Shown here one piece after another: positions 17,107 to 25,203 of a stretch of DNA of 64,000 bases. A program made the translations under genes and the position numbers. The stretch comes from Pelagibacterium halotolerans B2 (GTDB taxonomy: Bacteria; Pseudomonadota; Alphaproteobacteria; Rhizobiales; Devosiaceae), in contig NC_016078.1 of assembly GCF_000230555.1 (NCBI RefSeq), positions 3,247,001 through 3,311,000 on the forward strand, given 5' to 3'. The notes below the pieces were generated by a model. It was not told the DNA's origin. It searched no databases and saw nothing but the letters and a program-made list of their open reading frames with translations. The number at the start of each line of letters is the position of its first letter. The first letter of the stretch is position 1.

Positions 17107-17973
17107 ATGACTGCGCCACTGCCCTATCTCAAGATGAATGGCCTTGGAAACGACTTTGTCGTTCTCGATGCGCGCGCGCAGAAAATTGCGCTGTCGCAAC
17201 AGCAGATTATCGCCATTTCGGACCGGGCCAACGGGATCGGCTGCGACCAGCTGATCGTCATGGAACCCGACACCGTCGATGGCGTCGATGTGTTCATGCG
17301 CATCTACAATGCCGAAGGCGGCGAGGTCGACGCTTGCGGCAATGCCACGCGCTGCATTGCGGCGCTCGTCGCTGAGGAACTGGGGTCCAATAGCGCGACC
17401 ATTCGCACCAATGCGGGAATTCTGGCCGCAAACGTGGCCGGCGATATCGTGACTGTCGACATGGGCGTACCGCGTTTTGCCTGGGATCAGATCCCGCTCG
17501 CTGAACCCTTTTCGGATACGACAGGTATCGAACTGCAGATCGGTCCCATCGACAAACCGCTCCTGCACACCCCTTCGGTGGTCAATGTCGGCAATCCGCA
17601 CGCAATCTTCTGGGTCGATGATCTCGATATCCATGACCTTGCCAAGTTCGGACCCATGCTCGAAAACCATCCGATCTTTCCAGAGCGCGCCAACGTCACG
17701 CTGGCCCAGGTGCTCGCCGACGACCGCATCAGGGTCAAGGTCTGGGAACGCGGTGCGGGATTGACGCTGGCATGCGGCACCGCCGCCTGCGCCACCGCCG
17801 TGGCCGCGGCCCGCAAGGGGCTGACGGGGCGCAAAGCGACCATTGAACTTCCGGGCGGCCCGCTCGATATCGAATGGCGCGCCGCCGACGATCACATCCT
17901 GATGACCGGACCGTGGACGCTGGACGGGAAAGGCTTCATTCCGCCTACCCTTTTGGGCGAGGATGCCGCATGA
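17107..17973 (+). CDS. dapF: Diaminopimelate epimerase
   Basis: DapF converts LL- to meso-diaminopimelate for lysine and peptidoglycan synthesis. The 288-residue protein has KMNGLGNDFVVLDAR at the N-terminus and both catalytic cysteines, Cys 77 in EVDACGNATRC and Cys 223 in LTLACGTAACA. A TTG at 17083 is open in frame, but the ATG at 17107 is the natural start. The stop overlaps the mtaB start as ATGA. Confidence 0.97.
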   Translation: MTAPLPYLKMNGLGNDFVVLDARAQKIALSQQQIIAISDRANGIGCDQLIVMEPDTVDGVDVFMRIYNAEGGEVDACGNATRCIAALVAEELGSNSATIRTNAGILAANVAGDIVTVDMGVPRFAWDQIPLAEPFSDTTGIELQIGPIDKPLLHTPSVVNVGNPHAIFWVDDLDIHDLAKFGPMLENHPIFPERANVTLAQVLADDRIRVKVWERGAGLTLACGTAACATAVAAARKGLTGRKATIELPGGPLDIEWRAADDHILMTGPWTLDGKGFIPPTLLGEDAA

Positions 17974-19232
17974 GCATAGAGACCATAACCTTCGGGTGCC
18001 GGCTCAATGCCTATGAATCCGAGGTAATGAAGGCCGAGGCGCAAAAGTCCGGTCTCGATAACGCAATCATCATCAACACCTGCGCGGTGACCGCGGAAGC
18101 CGTGCGCCAGGCCAAACAAACCATCCGCAAAGCCCGGCGTGAAAACGCCGACGCCAGGATCATCGTCACCGGCTGCGCAGCGCAAACCCAGGCGCGCGAT
18201 TTCGGCGACATGGCCGAGGTCGATCTGGTGATCGGCAACAACGACAAGCTCAAGGCTGAAAGCTATCGGCCTATCGCGTTCGGCGTGGCCCTGAACGACA
18301 AGGTTCAGGTCAACGACATCATGAGTGTGACCGAGACCGCGGGCCATCTGATCGACGGGCTCGATGGCAGGGCGCGGGCTTTCGTTCAGGTCCAGAACGG
18401 GTGCGATCACCGCTGCACCTTCTGCATCATCCCTTTTGGCCGCGGCCCCTCACGCTCGGTGCCCATGGGGGTCGTCGTCGATCAGATCAGGCGCTTGGTG
18501 GACAATGGCTATGCCGAAGTGGTGCTGACCGGGGTCGATATCACTTCATATGGCAGCGATCTGCCCGGTTCGCCCACACTGGGCAGGCTCACGCAATCGA
18601 TCCTCAAGCATGTCCCGTCCCTGCAGCGCTTGCGCATTTCCTCGATCGATTCCATCGAAGCCGATCCTGCGCTCTATGAAGCGGTGACCGATCCGCGCCT
18701 GATGCCGCACCTGCATCTCTCGCTGCAATCGGGCGATGACATGATCTTGAAGCGCATGAAGCGCCGGCACAGCCGCGCCGATGCGCTGGGGATCGTGGAA
18801 AAACTGCGCGGCCTGCGGCCCGACATGGTGTTCGGCGCCGATATCATCGCGGGGTTTCCGACCGAAACCGACATAATGTTTGAAAATACGCTGCGTTTCG
18901 TGACCGAAGCCGATCTGACCTATCTTCACGTTTTTCCTTTTTCCCCCCGTGAGGGCACACCCGCGGCGAAAATGCCCCAGGTTTCGCGCCGTATCGGCAA
19001 AGAGCGTGCGGCACGGCTGCGCGCGCTGGGCGAAACCCAGTTTGCAAGGCTCTGCGCCTCCCGGGTCGGAAAGACCGAAAGCATTCTTGTCGAACGCGAC
19101 GGCATGGGGCGCACGGAACAGTTCATACCCGTTGCCGTTGAGCGCGGACGGCCCGGCGATATCGTTACCGCCGAAATCGATGGAACATCCACCGACGGGC
19201 TGATTGCCCGCCGCGACAAGGTTGCTGCATGA
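17970..19232 (+). CDS. mtaB: tRNA t6A37 methylthiotransferase MtaB
   Basis: MtaB converts t6A to ms2t6A at position 37 of ANN-decoding tRNAs. The 420-residue protein has the N-terminal UPF0004 domain with three cluster cysteines (Cys 10, 38, 69: TFGCRLN, NTCAVT, VTGCAAQ), the radical-SAM motif CDHRCTFC (Cys 145, 149, 152), and a C-terminal TRAM-like part. The N-terminal pattern and the CxxxCxxC spacing fit MtaB rather than MiaB. It overlaps dapF upstream and ftsY downstream by 4 bp each, so the three are co-translated. Confidence 0.93.
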   Translation: MSIETITFGCRLNAYESEVMKAEAQKSGLDNAIIINTCAVTAEAVRQAKQTIRKARRENADARIIVTGCAAQTQARDFGDMAEVDLVIGNNDKLKAESYRPIAFGVALNDKVQVNDIMSVTETAGHLIDGLDGRARAFVQVQNGCDHRCTFCIIPFGRGPSRSVPMGVVVDQIRRLVDNGYAEVVLTGVDITSYGSDLPGSPTLGRLTQSILKHVPSLQRLRISSIDSIEADPALYEAVTDPRLMPHLHLSLQSGDDMILKRMKRRHSRADALGIVEKLRGLRPDMVFGADIIAGFPTETDIMFENTLRFVTEADLTYLHVFPFSPREGTPAAKMPQVSRRIGKERAARLRALGETQFARLCASRVGKTESILVERDGMGRTEQFIPVAVERGRPGDIVTAEIDGTSTDGLIARRDKVAA

Positions 19233-20539
19233 CCCAAGACAAAAAGCCCGGCTTCTGGGGACGCCTGTTCGGCGAAAAACCCCAGCCGAAATCGGATACC
19301 GAGGAGGCCATCGAACGGGCCACCGAGGAGCCGCGTGGCGAAGAGGAGGCTCTGGCTGCGCTGCGCGAGGAGCGTGAAGCGCCCGAACCATCGGCAGAGA
19401 GCGAGGATTCGCGCGATGCCGCTCCGCCCGAAATGCAGGCCGAATGGCTCGAACGGGGCCATCCCAATCCTCCAGCGCACGAACCGCCCACGCCGGACGA
19501 CGTGACCGACCCGCTCGAGCGACCCGATGCTATCGAGGACAAGATTGCATCCGATCCGGAAGAGCCCGCAGCAAGTGAACGCGAGCCGGCTCCTGCCGCC
19601 CCACTTGCCGAGCCGGCCGAGCCACGCAACTGGCTTCAGCGCCTGGGCGCCGGTCTCAAACGGTCCTCGGACAATCTCACCTCTTCGATCGGCGCGATCT
19701 TCACCAAGCGCAAGCTCGATGAAGCAACGCTGCAGGACCTCGAAGACACCTTGATCACCGCCGATCTGGGCATCGATACGGCCATGACGATCACCGAAAA
19801 ATTGCGCGCCGACAAATTCGACAAAGACGTTTCGACAGAGGACGTGCGGGCCGTTCTGGCCGCTGAGGTCGAGGCTGCACTCGGGCCCGTGGCGGTGCCG
19901 CTCACCATCGATAGCACCAGCAAGCCCTTCGTGATCCTCATGGTCGGCGTCAATGGCTCGGGCAAGACAACGACGATCGGCAAGCTTACGGCCAAGCTCA
20001 GGGCCGAGGGAAAATCGGTGCTTTTGGCTGCCGGCGATACGTTTCGCGCCGCAGCCGTCGAACAGCTTCAGGTCTGGGGCCAGCGCAACGATGTCGAAGT
20101 GATGACCCGTCCAACTGGCGCGGACGCCTCGGGGTTGGCATTCGACGCGGTGGCCAAGGCGCAGGACACCGGGACCGATGTCGTGATCATCGATACGGCT
20201 GGCAGGCTTCAGAACCGCAGCGAACTGATGGATGAGCTCGAAAAGATCATCAGGGTCATCAAAAAGCGCGATCCCGACGCTCCGCACGCCACGCTTTTGA
20301 CACTCGATGCCACAACGGGTCAGAATGCCCTTAATCAGGTCGAAATCTTCGGCCAGAAAGCGGGTGTAACCGGTCTTGTGATGACCAAGCTCGACGGGAC
20401 GGCGCGCGGGGGCATCCTCGTCGCCATCGCCAGGAAATTCGGACTGCCCATCCATTTTATCGGCGTCGGGGAAGCCATTGGCGATCTCGAGCCCTTCAGG
20501 GCCTCAGATTTCGCCCGCGCGATTGCGGGCAAGGAGTAA
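19229..20539 (+). CDS. ftsY: Signal recognition particle receptor FtsY
   Basis: FtsY is the membrane-associated receptor for the signal recognition particle. The 436-residue product has a long acidic, proline-rich N-terminal A domain (to about residue 130), then the NG domain with P-loop GVNGSGKTTTIGKL, AAGDTFRAAAVEQL, DTAGRLQNRSELMDEL and TKLDGTARGGI. The start ATG overlaps the mtaB stop. Its partner Ffh is encoded 2.4 kb away on the other strand. Confidence 0.97.
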   Translation: MTQDKKPGFWGRLFGEKPQPKSDTEEAIERATEEPRGEEEALAALREEREAPEPSAESEDSRDAAPPEMQAEWLERGHPNPPAHEPPTPDDVTDPLERPDAIEDKIASDPEEPAASEREPAPAAPLAEPAEPRNWLQRLGAGLKRSSDNLTSSIGAIFTKRKLDEATLQDLEDTLITADLGIDTAMTITEKLRADKFDKDVSTEDVRAVLAAEVEAALGPVAVPLTIDSTSKPFVILMVGVNGSGKTTTIGKLTAKLRAEGKSVLLAAGDTFRAAAVEQLQVWGQRNDVEVMTRPTGADASGLAFDAVAKAQDTGTDVVIIDTAGRLQNRSELMDELEKIIRVIKKRDPDAPHATLLTLDATTGQNALNQVEIFGQKAGVTGLVMTKLDGTARGGILVAIARKFGLPIHFIGVGEAIGDLEPFRASDFARAIAGKE

Positions 20540-20543
20540 GATT

Positions 20544-21233
20544 ATGGCGCAAAGCCAACCCAAAACCGCCGAAGCGAGCATCGAGGATCTCAAACCTGCT
20601 CTGACAAAGCTCTCGCTCGAGCTGGGGCCGCTGGTTGTCTTTTTCATCGTCAATGCCCAGGGCGAAAATATTCTCGAGGCATTTCCGACACTTCAAACCT
20701 GGTTCAGCCAGCCGATCATCTTTGCGACCGCCGTTTTCATGGTTGCCATGGCGATCTCGCTGGTACTTTCCAAGCTGATCCTGAAAACCATCCCGGTCAT
20801 GCCGCTGGTGACCGGCGTCGTGGTTCTGGTTTTTGGCGGCATGACGCTCTATTTTCAGGACGCGTTGTTCATCAAGCTCAAACCCACCATCACCAATGTG
20901 CTCTTCGGCTCGGTTCTGCTCGGCGGGTTGGCCTTCGGCCACTCCCTGCTGCGCTATGTGTTCGGTGAAGTCTATAAGCTCCAGGACCGCGGTTGGTATC
21001 TGATGACCCTGCGCTGGGGCATCTTCTTTTTTGTGCTCGCCGCGCTCAACGAGATCGTCTGGCGCAATTTTTCCGATGATTTCTGGGTGGCCTTCAAGGT
21101 TTGGGGCATCATGCCGCTGACCATGGCGTTCGCGATGAGCCAGCTTCCCCTGCTCAACAAATACGCGCCAAACGACGAGCCGGCGGCGAGCCCCGTCAAG
21201 GCAGCCGCCGAAGGCGCTCAGACCGAAACGTAG
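20544..21233 (+). CDS. yciB: Inner membrane-spanning protein YciB (septation protein IspZ family)
   Basis: YciB/IspZ is a polytopic inner-membrane protein linked to envelope integrity and septation. The 229-residue product has five to six membrane segments and the family motifs ELGPLVVFFIVN, ALNEIVWRNFSDDFWVAFKVWG (in parts) and MSQLPLLNKY. It starts 4 bp after the ftsY stop. The IS5-type element begins 6 bp after its stop codon, so its original 3' region has been displaced, although the coding sequence is intact. Confidence 0.9.
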   Translation: MAQSQPKTAEASIEDLKPALTKLSLELGPLVVFFIVNAQGENILEAFPTLQTWFSQPIIFATAVFMVAMAISLVLSKLILKTIPVMPLVTGVVVLVFGGMTLYFQDALFIKLKPTITNVLFGSVLLGGLAFGHSLLRYVFGEVYKLQDRGWYLMTLRWGIFFFVLAALNEIVWRNFSDDFWVAFKVWGIMPLTMAFAMSQLPLLNKYAPNDEPAASPVKAAAEGAQTET

Positions 21234-21238
21234 GCTTA

Positions 21239-22100
21239 GGTTGTGGTGACAATTTAGCTATTTGAGCCAGAGCATGATGCTTGCGAGCTTGATGAAGCCG
21301 AGGAAGTTGACGGCAAGCTTGTCGTAGCGGGTGGCGATGCGCCGCCATTGCTTGAGCCTGGCAAAGAAGCCTTCGATTCCCCAGCGCTGGCGGTAGGCGA
21401 ACTGGTCATAACTGTGCTGGTACTTGCGGTGGCGGCGCGGCGGAATGACCGGCTCGCCGCCCTCGTTGAGGATGACATCGTGAAGGCTGTCGGCATCATA
21501 GGCGCGGTCGGCGATGACCTTGCCCGATGCCAGGCCGGCGACGAGCTGGCACGCCGGCGCCATGTCGTTCTGCTGTCCGGGACCGATCTGGAAGCGGACC
21601 GGCAGGCCAAGCGCGTCTACGACAGCATGGATCTTGGTGCCGAAGCCGCCGCGCGAGCGGCCGAGAGCCTGGGCTTCAGGTCCCCCCTTTTATGCCGGGC
21701 GCCGGCAGCTTGGGCCTGCGCCCGGATGACGGTGGCGTCGATGGCCAGCCATTCCAGGTCGGGGTCGGTCGCCACGGCCTCGAACAGGCGATCGAACACC
21801 CCCATCTCAATCCAGCGATAATAGCGCCGCTTGGCCGTCTGGTAGGGCCCGAAACGCTCTTCCGGCAGATCCCGCCAGCGTGCGCCTGATCGCGCCATCC
21901 ACAACAAGGCGTCGAAGAACCGACGCCCATCGCTGCGCGGTCCGCGCTTGCCTTTGCGACCACCCGGAACGAACGGCTTCACCTTCTCCCACTGATCGTC
22001 GCGCAAAACCTCGCCATCCATCGCCAGCCTCCAAAAGCTAGCGTTGAATCTGATTTGCGCCCTCGCGGGAATCCCTCGGACTTAAATTGTCACCACAGCC
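21239..22100 (-). mobile_element. IS5-family (IS427-type) insertion sequence, 862 bp
   Basis: The element is bounded by near-perfect inverted repeats: the left end GGTTGTGGTGACAATTTA at 21239 and its partner at 22100, which differs by one base. A TA flanks both sides (21237-21238 and 22101-22102), fitting the 2-bp TA duplication of the IS427 group, though a 3-bp TAG is also possible. It holds one transposase in two overlapping frames. It has split the yciB/ccmG junction and sits exactly at the left edge of repeat copy 2. The ends and both frames look intact, so it may be active or recent. Confidence 0.92.
21258..22021 (-). CDS. IS5-family transposase, two frames joined by a -1 frameshift
   Basis: The N-terminal frame (22021 down to 21617, starting MDGEVLRDDQWEKVKPFVPG) holds a helix-turn-helix region and the first DDE aspartate in LEWLAIDATVIRAQ. 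The C-terminal frame (ending 21258) holds the second aspartate in VIADRAYDADSLHD and the YRQRWGIEGFFARLK region with the glutamate. Reading shifts by -1 near an AAAAGGGGGG run (complement of 21682-21691); the shifted product would then read GGPEAQALGRSRGGFGTKIH. Programmed frameshifting at such a run is common in IS5 relatives. Both frames lack internal stops. Confidence 0.85.
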
Positions 22101-22206
22101 TAGAGCATTTCAGCGCTTCTTCGAACCGCTTCAATTGCTCGAGGTCTTGGTTTGGCCGCGCTTCCGAACCGAATAAGTGGCATCCACTTATTCTGGAAGC
22201 GCTCTA
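22101..22206 (+). repeat. Convergent-junction two-hairpin repeat, copy 2
   Basis: This 106-bp copy runs from TAGAGC to GCTCTA. The right module pairs GCGCTTCC/GGAAGCGC outside and GAATAAGTGG/CCACTTATTC inside, with the same unpaired GAACC and single bulged T as the other copies, although the stem sequence itself differs. The left module pairs GAGCA/TGCTC and AGCG/CGCT. The right edge gives the TAG stop codon of ccmG (complement of 22204-22206). Its left edge is the IS5 insertion point. Confidence 0.85.
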
Positions 22207-22755
22207 AGCCGGGTTCTGCGCCGCTGTGATAGCCGGGAGCAGCACGTTCTCGTAGCTCTCCTGGTCGAGCGGGCCGACATGCTTGAACCGGATGATACCT
22301 TCATTGTCGACGACAAAGGTTTCCGGCACACCATAAACGCCCCATTCGATGCCCACCCGGCGATCACGGCCGGCGCGGATCCGATCGTAGGGATTGCCCA
22401 GTTCGGCCAGAAAGGCCCGGGCATTTTCCGCCGGATCGTCGTAGTTGAGCCCGAAGATCTCGACCGGCTCATCCGCGAGTTCCATCAGGAAGGGATGTTC
22501 GGCCCGACACGGCACGCACCATGATGCAAAGACGTTGACGACGACAACGCCATTGCCAGCCAGATCGGCAGTCGCAAATCCCGGCTGAGTATGTCCCTCG
22601 ACAGAAGCAAGATCGAATTGGGGCACCGGTTTGTCGATCAGGGCCGACGGAACGAAACTCGTCGAGCGCCCCATCTGCGAGGCGAAAACGCCAAGCAGGG
22701 CCGCAAGAACAACAAGCGGCAAAACCGCAAGGCCGATTCTCACCGATGGCTTCAT
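22204..22755 (-). CDS. ccmG: Cytochrome c biogenesis thiol:disulfide oxidoreductase CcmG (DsbE)
   Basis: CcmG is a membrane-anchored periplasmic thioredoxin that keeps apocytochrome c cysteines reduced for heme attachment. The 183-residue protein has an N-terminal membrane anchor (about residues 7-27), the active site FASWCVPCRAEHP (Cys 80 and 83), and GVYGVPETFVVD with the cis-proline. It ends the ccmABCDG operon and overlaps ccmD. Its stop codon lies within repeat copy 2. Confidence 0.93.
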   Translation of the reverse strand: MKPSVRIGLAVLPLVVLAALLGVFASQMGRSTSFVPSALIDKPVPQFDLASVEGHTQPGFATADLAGNGVVVVNVFASWCVPCRAEHPFLMELADEPVEIFGLNYDDPAENARAFLAELGNPYDRIRAGRDRRVGIEWGVYGVPETFVVDNEGIIRFKHVGPLDQESYENVLLPAITAAQNPA

Positions 22756-22913
22756 TGCTGCCTGCGCGCCTGACGCGCCGCTTCGAGCATGGCCACGCGT
22801 GCTCTGGCCGCGCGGGCCGAAAACACTGTCCAGCCGATCAGCCCGCCGATAATCACGATGGTTCCGGCATAGGCTGCGGTGATGAACTCCCAGTGCTGGC
22901 CCAGATCGATCAT
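22752..22913 (-). CDS. ccmD: Heme exporter protein CcmD
   Basis: This 53-residue protein has one membrane segment (about residues 15-33) and a basic, alanine-rich C-terminal tail, which is the layout of CcmD. CcmD helps release holo-CcmE from the CcmABC complex. It begins MIDLGQHWEFI, similar to other CcmD proteins. It overlaps ccmC by 4 bp at its start and the ccmG start by 4 bp at its end, so it is clearly a gene of the operon despite its size. Confidence 0.9.
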   Translation of the reverse strand: MIDLGQHWEFITAAYAGTIVIIGGLIGWTVFSARAARARVAMLEAARQARRQQ

Positions 22914-23680
22914 GCGCCTTCTCCCGCGCGAGCCTGAGCCAATTCCAGCGAGCGAATGCGGCGTTTGGTGATTTCGGTGCGCATGCGAACCAGATGCAGG
23001 GTCAGAAACAGCAGCGAAAACGCCAGCGTCATGACCAGCAGCGGGACAAGGATCGAGCCGTCAACGGTCGGACCGTCGGTCCTGAATACGGAAGCAGGCT
23101 GGTGCAAGGTCTGCCACCAATCGACCGAAAACTTGATGATCGGAATGTTGATGGCCCCCACCAGGGTCAGAACCGCAACGATGCGGGCTGCCTTGAGCTG
23201 ATCGTCGAAGGCCCGCCACAAGGCGATCAGCCCAAGATAGATGAACAGCAGAACCAGCGTCGAGGTCATGCGCCCGTCCCATTCCCAGAACGTGCCCCAG
23301 GTGGGCCGACCCCACATCGAGCCGGTGAAAAGCGCCAGCGCCGTGAAAGCGGCGCCCAGCGGAACGGCGGCTTTCTGGCTTACATCAGCCATGGGATGGC
23401 GCCAGACGAGCGTGCCGATGGCCGAGCAGAACATCACCGCGTAACAGAACTGGCTGAGCCAGGCGCTGGGCACATGCACATACATCATGCGCACTGTATC
23501 GCCCATCTGATAATCGGCGGGCGAAGCAAGGAACGAAAAATAGAGGCCCACTGCAAAGGCGAGCGCAGTCACGATCGAAAGCGGCAAAACCAGATGACGC
23601 GACCACCCCATGAACATCCCCGGATGGGCAATGCGGGTGAACCATCCCGGCTCGGCAGGTTTGGGCTGGGTCTGAACCAT
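22910..23680 (-). CDS. ccmC: Heme exporter protein CcmC
   Basis: CcmC presents heme to the chaperone CcmE on the periplasmic side. The 256-residue protein has six membrane segments and the tryptophan-rich WWD-type motif WGTFWEWDGRMT, with flanking histidines such as in YVHVPSAW and WQTLHQPAS. It starts directly after the ccmB stop and overlaps ccmD by 4 bp. Confidence 0.95.
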   Translation of the reverse strand: MVQTQPKPAEPGWFTRIAHPGMFMGWSRHLVLPLSIVTALAFAVGLYFSFLASPADYQMGDTVRMMYVHVPSAWLSQFCYAVMFCSAIGTLVWRHPMADVSQKAAVPLGAAFTALALFTGSMWGRPTWGTFWEWDGRMTSTLVLLFIYLGLIALWRAFDDQLKAARIVAVLTLVGAINIPIIKFSVDWWQTLHQPASVFRTDGPTVDGSILVPLLVMTLAFSLLFLTLHLVRMRTEITKRRIRSLELAQARAGEGA

Positions 23681-24343
23681 CTATTCCCCGGAAATCCTCA
23701 ACGCCAGCGCCGCGGCGAACGGCGCAAGCGTCACACTTAGAAGACTGAGCGCGCCGAGCAGCAACAGCGCCTGGGACGATCCGCCCAGCCGCGCCACATC
23801 GAACGCACCGGCGCCGAAAATAAGCACTGGCAGGCTCAGCGGCAAGACAAGAACCGGTGCAACCAGCCCCCCGCGCTTGAGGCCAACTGTCACAGCCGCC
23901 CCGATGGCACCGAAAGCGGCCAAGGCCGGCGTTCCAAGCGCAAGCGAAAAAACCGCCAGCCAAAACCCCTGTCCATCAAGCCCCAGCATAAGGGCCAAAA
24001 TCGGCATCGCCACAATCAATGGGAGCCCGGTGAGCAGCCAGTGCGCGACGAGTTTGGCGGCAACAACCATCTCGAGCGGAATGATCACATGCCGGAACAC
24101 GGCAAGGCTCCCATCGTCGAAATCGCCTCGAAACAGGCGTTCGTTGGACAAAAGCTGCGCCAGAAGCGCCGCCACCCAGATGATGGCCGGAGCGAGTTGG
24201 GCGAGAAGCGGGCGGTCGGGTCCGACCGCGAATGGCATCAGCACGCCCACGATGACGAAGAACAGCACGAGGGTGAGAATATCGCCGCCCTGGCGCAGAC
24301 CCAGCCGGAGATCACGAAGGATGATCGCGCCCAGAGCGTTCAT
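23681..24343 (-). CDS. ccmB: Heme exporter protein CcmB
   Basis: CcmB is the membrane subunit that pairs with the ATPase CcmA in the holo-CcmE releasing complex. The 220-residue product has six hydrophobic segments and the conserved N-terminal ILRDLRLGLRQGGDIL and WVAALLAQLLSNERLFRGDFDDG (in parts). Its start overlaps the ccmA stop by 4 bp, and ccmC starts directly after its stop. Confidence 0.94.
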   Translation of the reverse strand: MNALGAIILRDLRLGLRQGGDILTLVLFFVIVGVLMPFAVGPDRPLLAQLAPAIIWVAALLAQLLSNERLFRGDFDDGSLAVFRHVIIPLEMVVAAKLVAHWLLTGLPLIVAMPILALMLGLDGQGFWLAVFSLALGTPALAAFGAIGAAVTVGLKRGGLVAPVLVLPLSLPVLIFGAGAFDVARLGGSSQALLLLGALSLLSVTLAPFAAALALRISGE

Positions 24344-24984
24344 TGCGCCGATCCGCGCAACTGGAGCGACTTCACATTGCCGTCAACGGCAATATCGAGA
24401 TGGGTGGCGATGACCGCCAGCCCGCCTCTGCGCAAATGATCGGAAATCAGCGCGCCCACCCACATCGCGCCGGCGGCATCGAGCGCGCTGGTTGGCTCGT
24501 CCAGCAGCCAGAGCGGGCGACGAACGGCGATCAGACGTGCCAGCGCCAGGCGCCGGGTCTGTCCGGCCGAAAGCAGGCCGGCATCGATACCGCCCAGTTC
24601 CCCCAGTCCCGCCTGGGACAACGCGGCCCCGATATCGACAGGCGCTCCGGCAAGAACGTCAACCCAGAATTTGAGATTTTCGGCGACGCTGAGCCCCGAC
24701 TTTATGGCCGGCGCATGCGCAACATAGTGCAGATGACCATATTTAGGGGCTTCCAGATCAACACCCGTGTGATCGATGCGACCAGCGCGCGGATCGAGCA
24801 AACCGGCCAACGCCATGAGCAAGGTGCTCTTGCCAGCCCCGTTGGGGCCACGCAACATAAGGGCCGTCCCCGGTTCGAGCGAAAAGCTCAGCCCTGTCAG
24901 AATGTCCCGTCCACCCCGGCTTAGTGCAAGGGCGCTGACGCCAAGCCCGGTTTCCGGCATGCGGGAAAGCCCTTCATTGTTCAT
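24340..24984 (-). CDS. ccmA: Heme exporter ATP-binding protein CcmA
   Basis: CcmA is the ABC ATPase of cytochrome c maturation. The 214-residue product has Walker A GPNGAGKST, the signature LSAGQTRRLALARL and Walker B LWLLDEPTSALD. The ATG at 24984 is used; an in-frame ATG at 24960 with GAAGGG upstream is an equal candidate. It is the first gene of the operon ccmA-B-C-D-G and divergent from acnA with 219 bp between. Confidence 0.94.
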   Translation of the reverse strand: MNNEGLSRMPETGLGVSALALSRGGRDILTGLSFSLEPGTALMLRGPNGAGKSTLLMALAGLLDPRAGRIDHTGVDLEAPKYGHLHYVAHAPAIKSGLSVAENLKFWVDVLAGAPVDIGAALSQAGLGELGGIDAGLLSAGQTRRLALARLIAVRRPLWLLDEPTSALDAAGAMWVGALISDHLRRGGLAVIATHLDIAVDGNVKSLQLRGSAQ

Positions 24985-25157
24985 GCCAAAGCTCTATTGA
25001 ACCAAAGTCCGGGCTGGCAAGTGCAAATTGGATTCATTATAGAGAGGGCGAAAAGGGCGGGGGAGAAGTTGTGCTTTCCCGCTTCATGCCTCCGGACGAG
25101 CCGGTGGCCATTGCAGCGTTGCACAATTTTCGACGCGAAATTGGCCGTTTGGCCCGG

Positions 25158-25190
25158 TCTCAATCGGGGGTGCCCGCAACCCTATTGAGA
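25158..25190 (+). promoter_or_regulatory. Hairpin in the acnA leader
   Basis: The 7-bp arms TCTCAAT and ATTGAGA enclose an inner GGGT/ACCC helix, 14 nt upstream of the acnA start and directly before its AAGGCGG ribosome-binding sequence. It could be a leader hairpin affecting translation, or a palindromic protein site. Nothing known to me matches it. Confidence 0.45.
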
Positions 25191-25203
25191 CAAGGCGGAC
25201 CGC

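Noticed and set aside
18926..20455. A 509-codon open frame on the minus strand opposite mtaB and ftsY
   Set aside because: Antisense to two well-identified genes; composition is typical of a complement frame.
21258..22021. Transposase pseudogene broken by a frameshift
   Set aside because: The two frames overlap at an A/G run typical of programmed -1 frameshifting in IS5 relatives, and both termini and the catalytic regions are intact, so a functional frameshifted gene is more likely.
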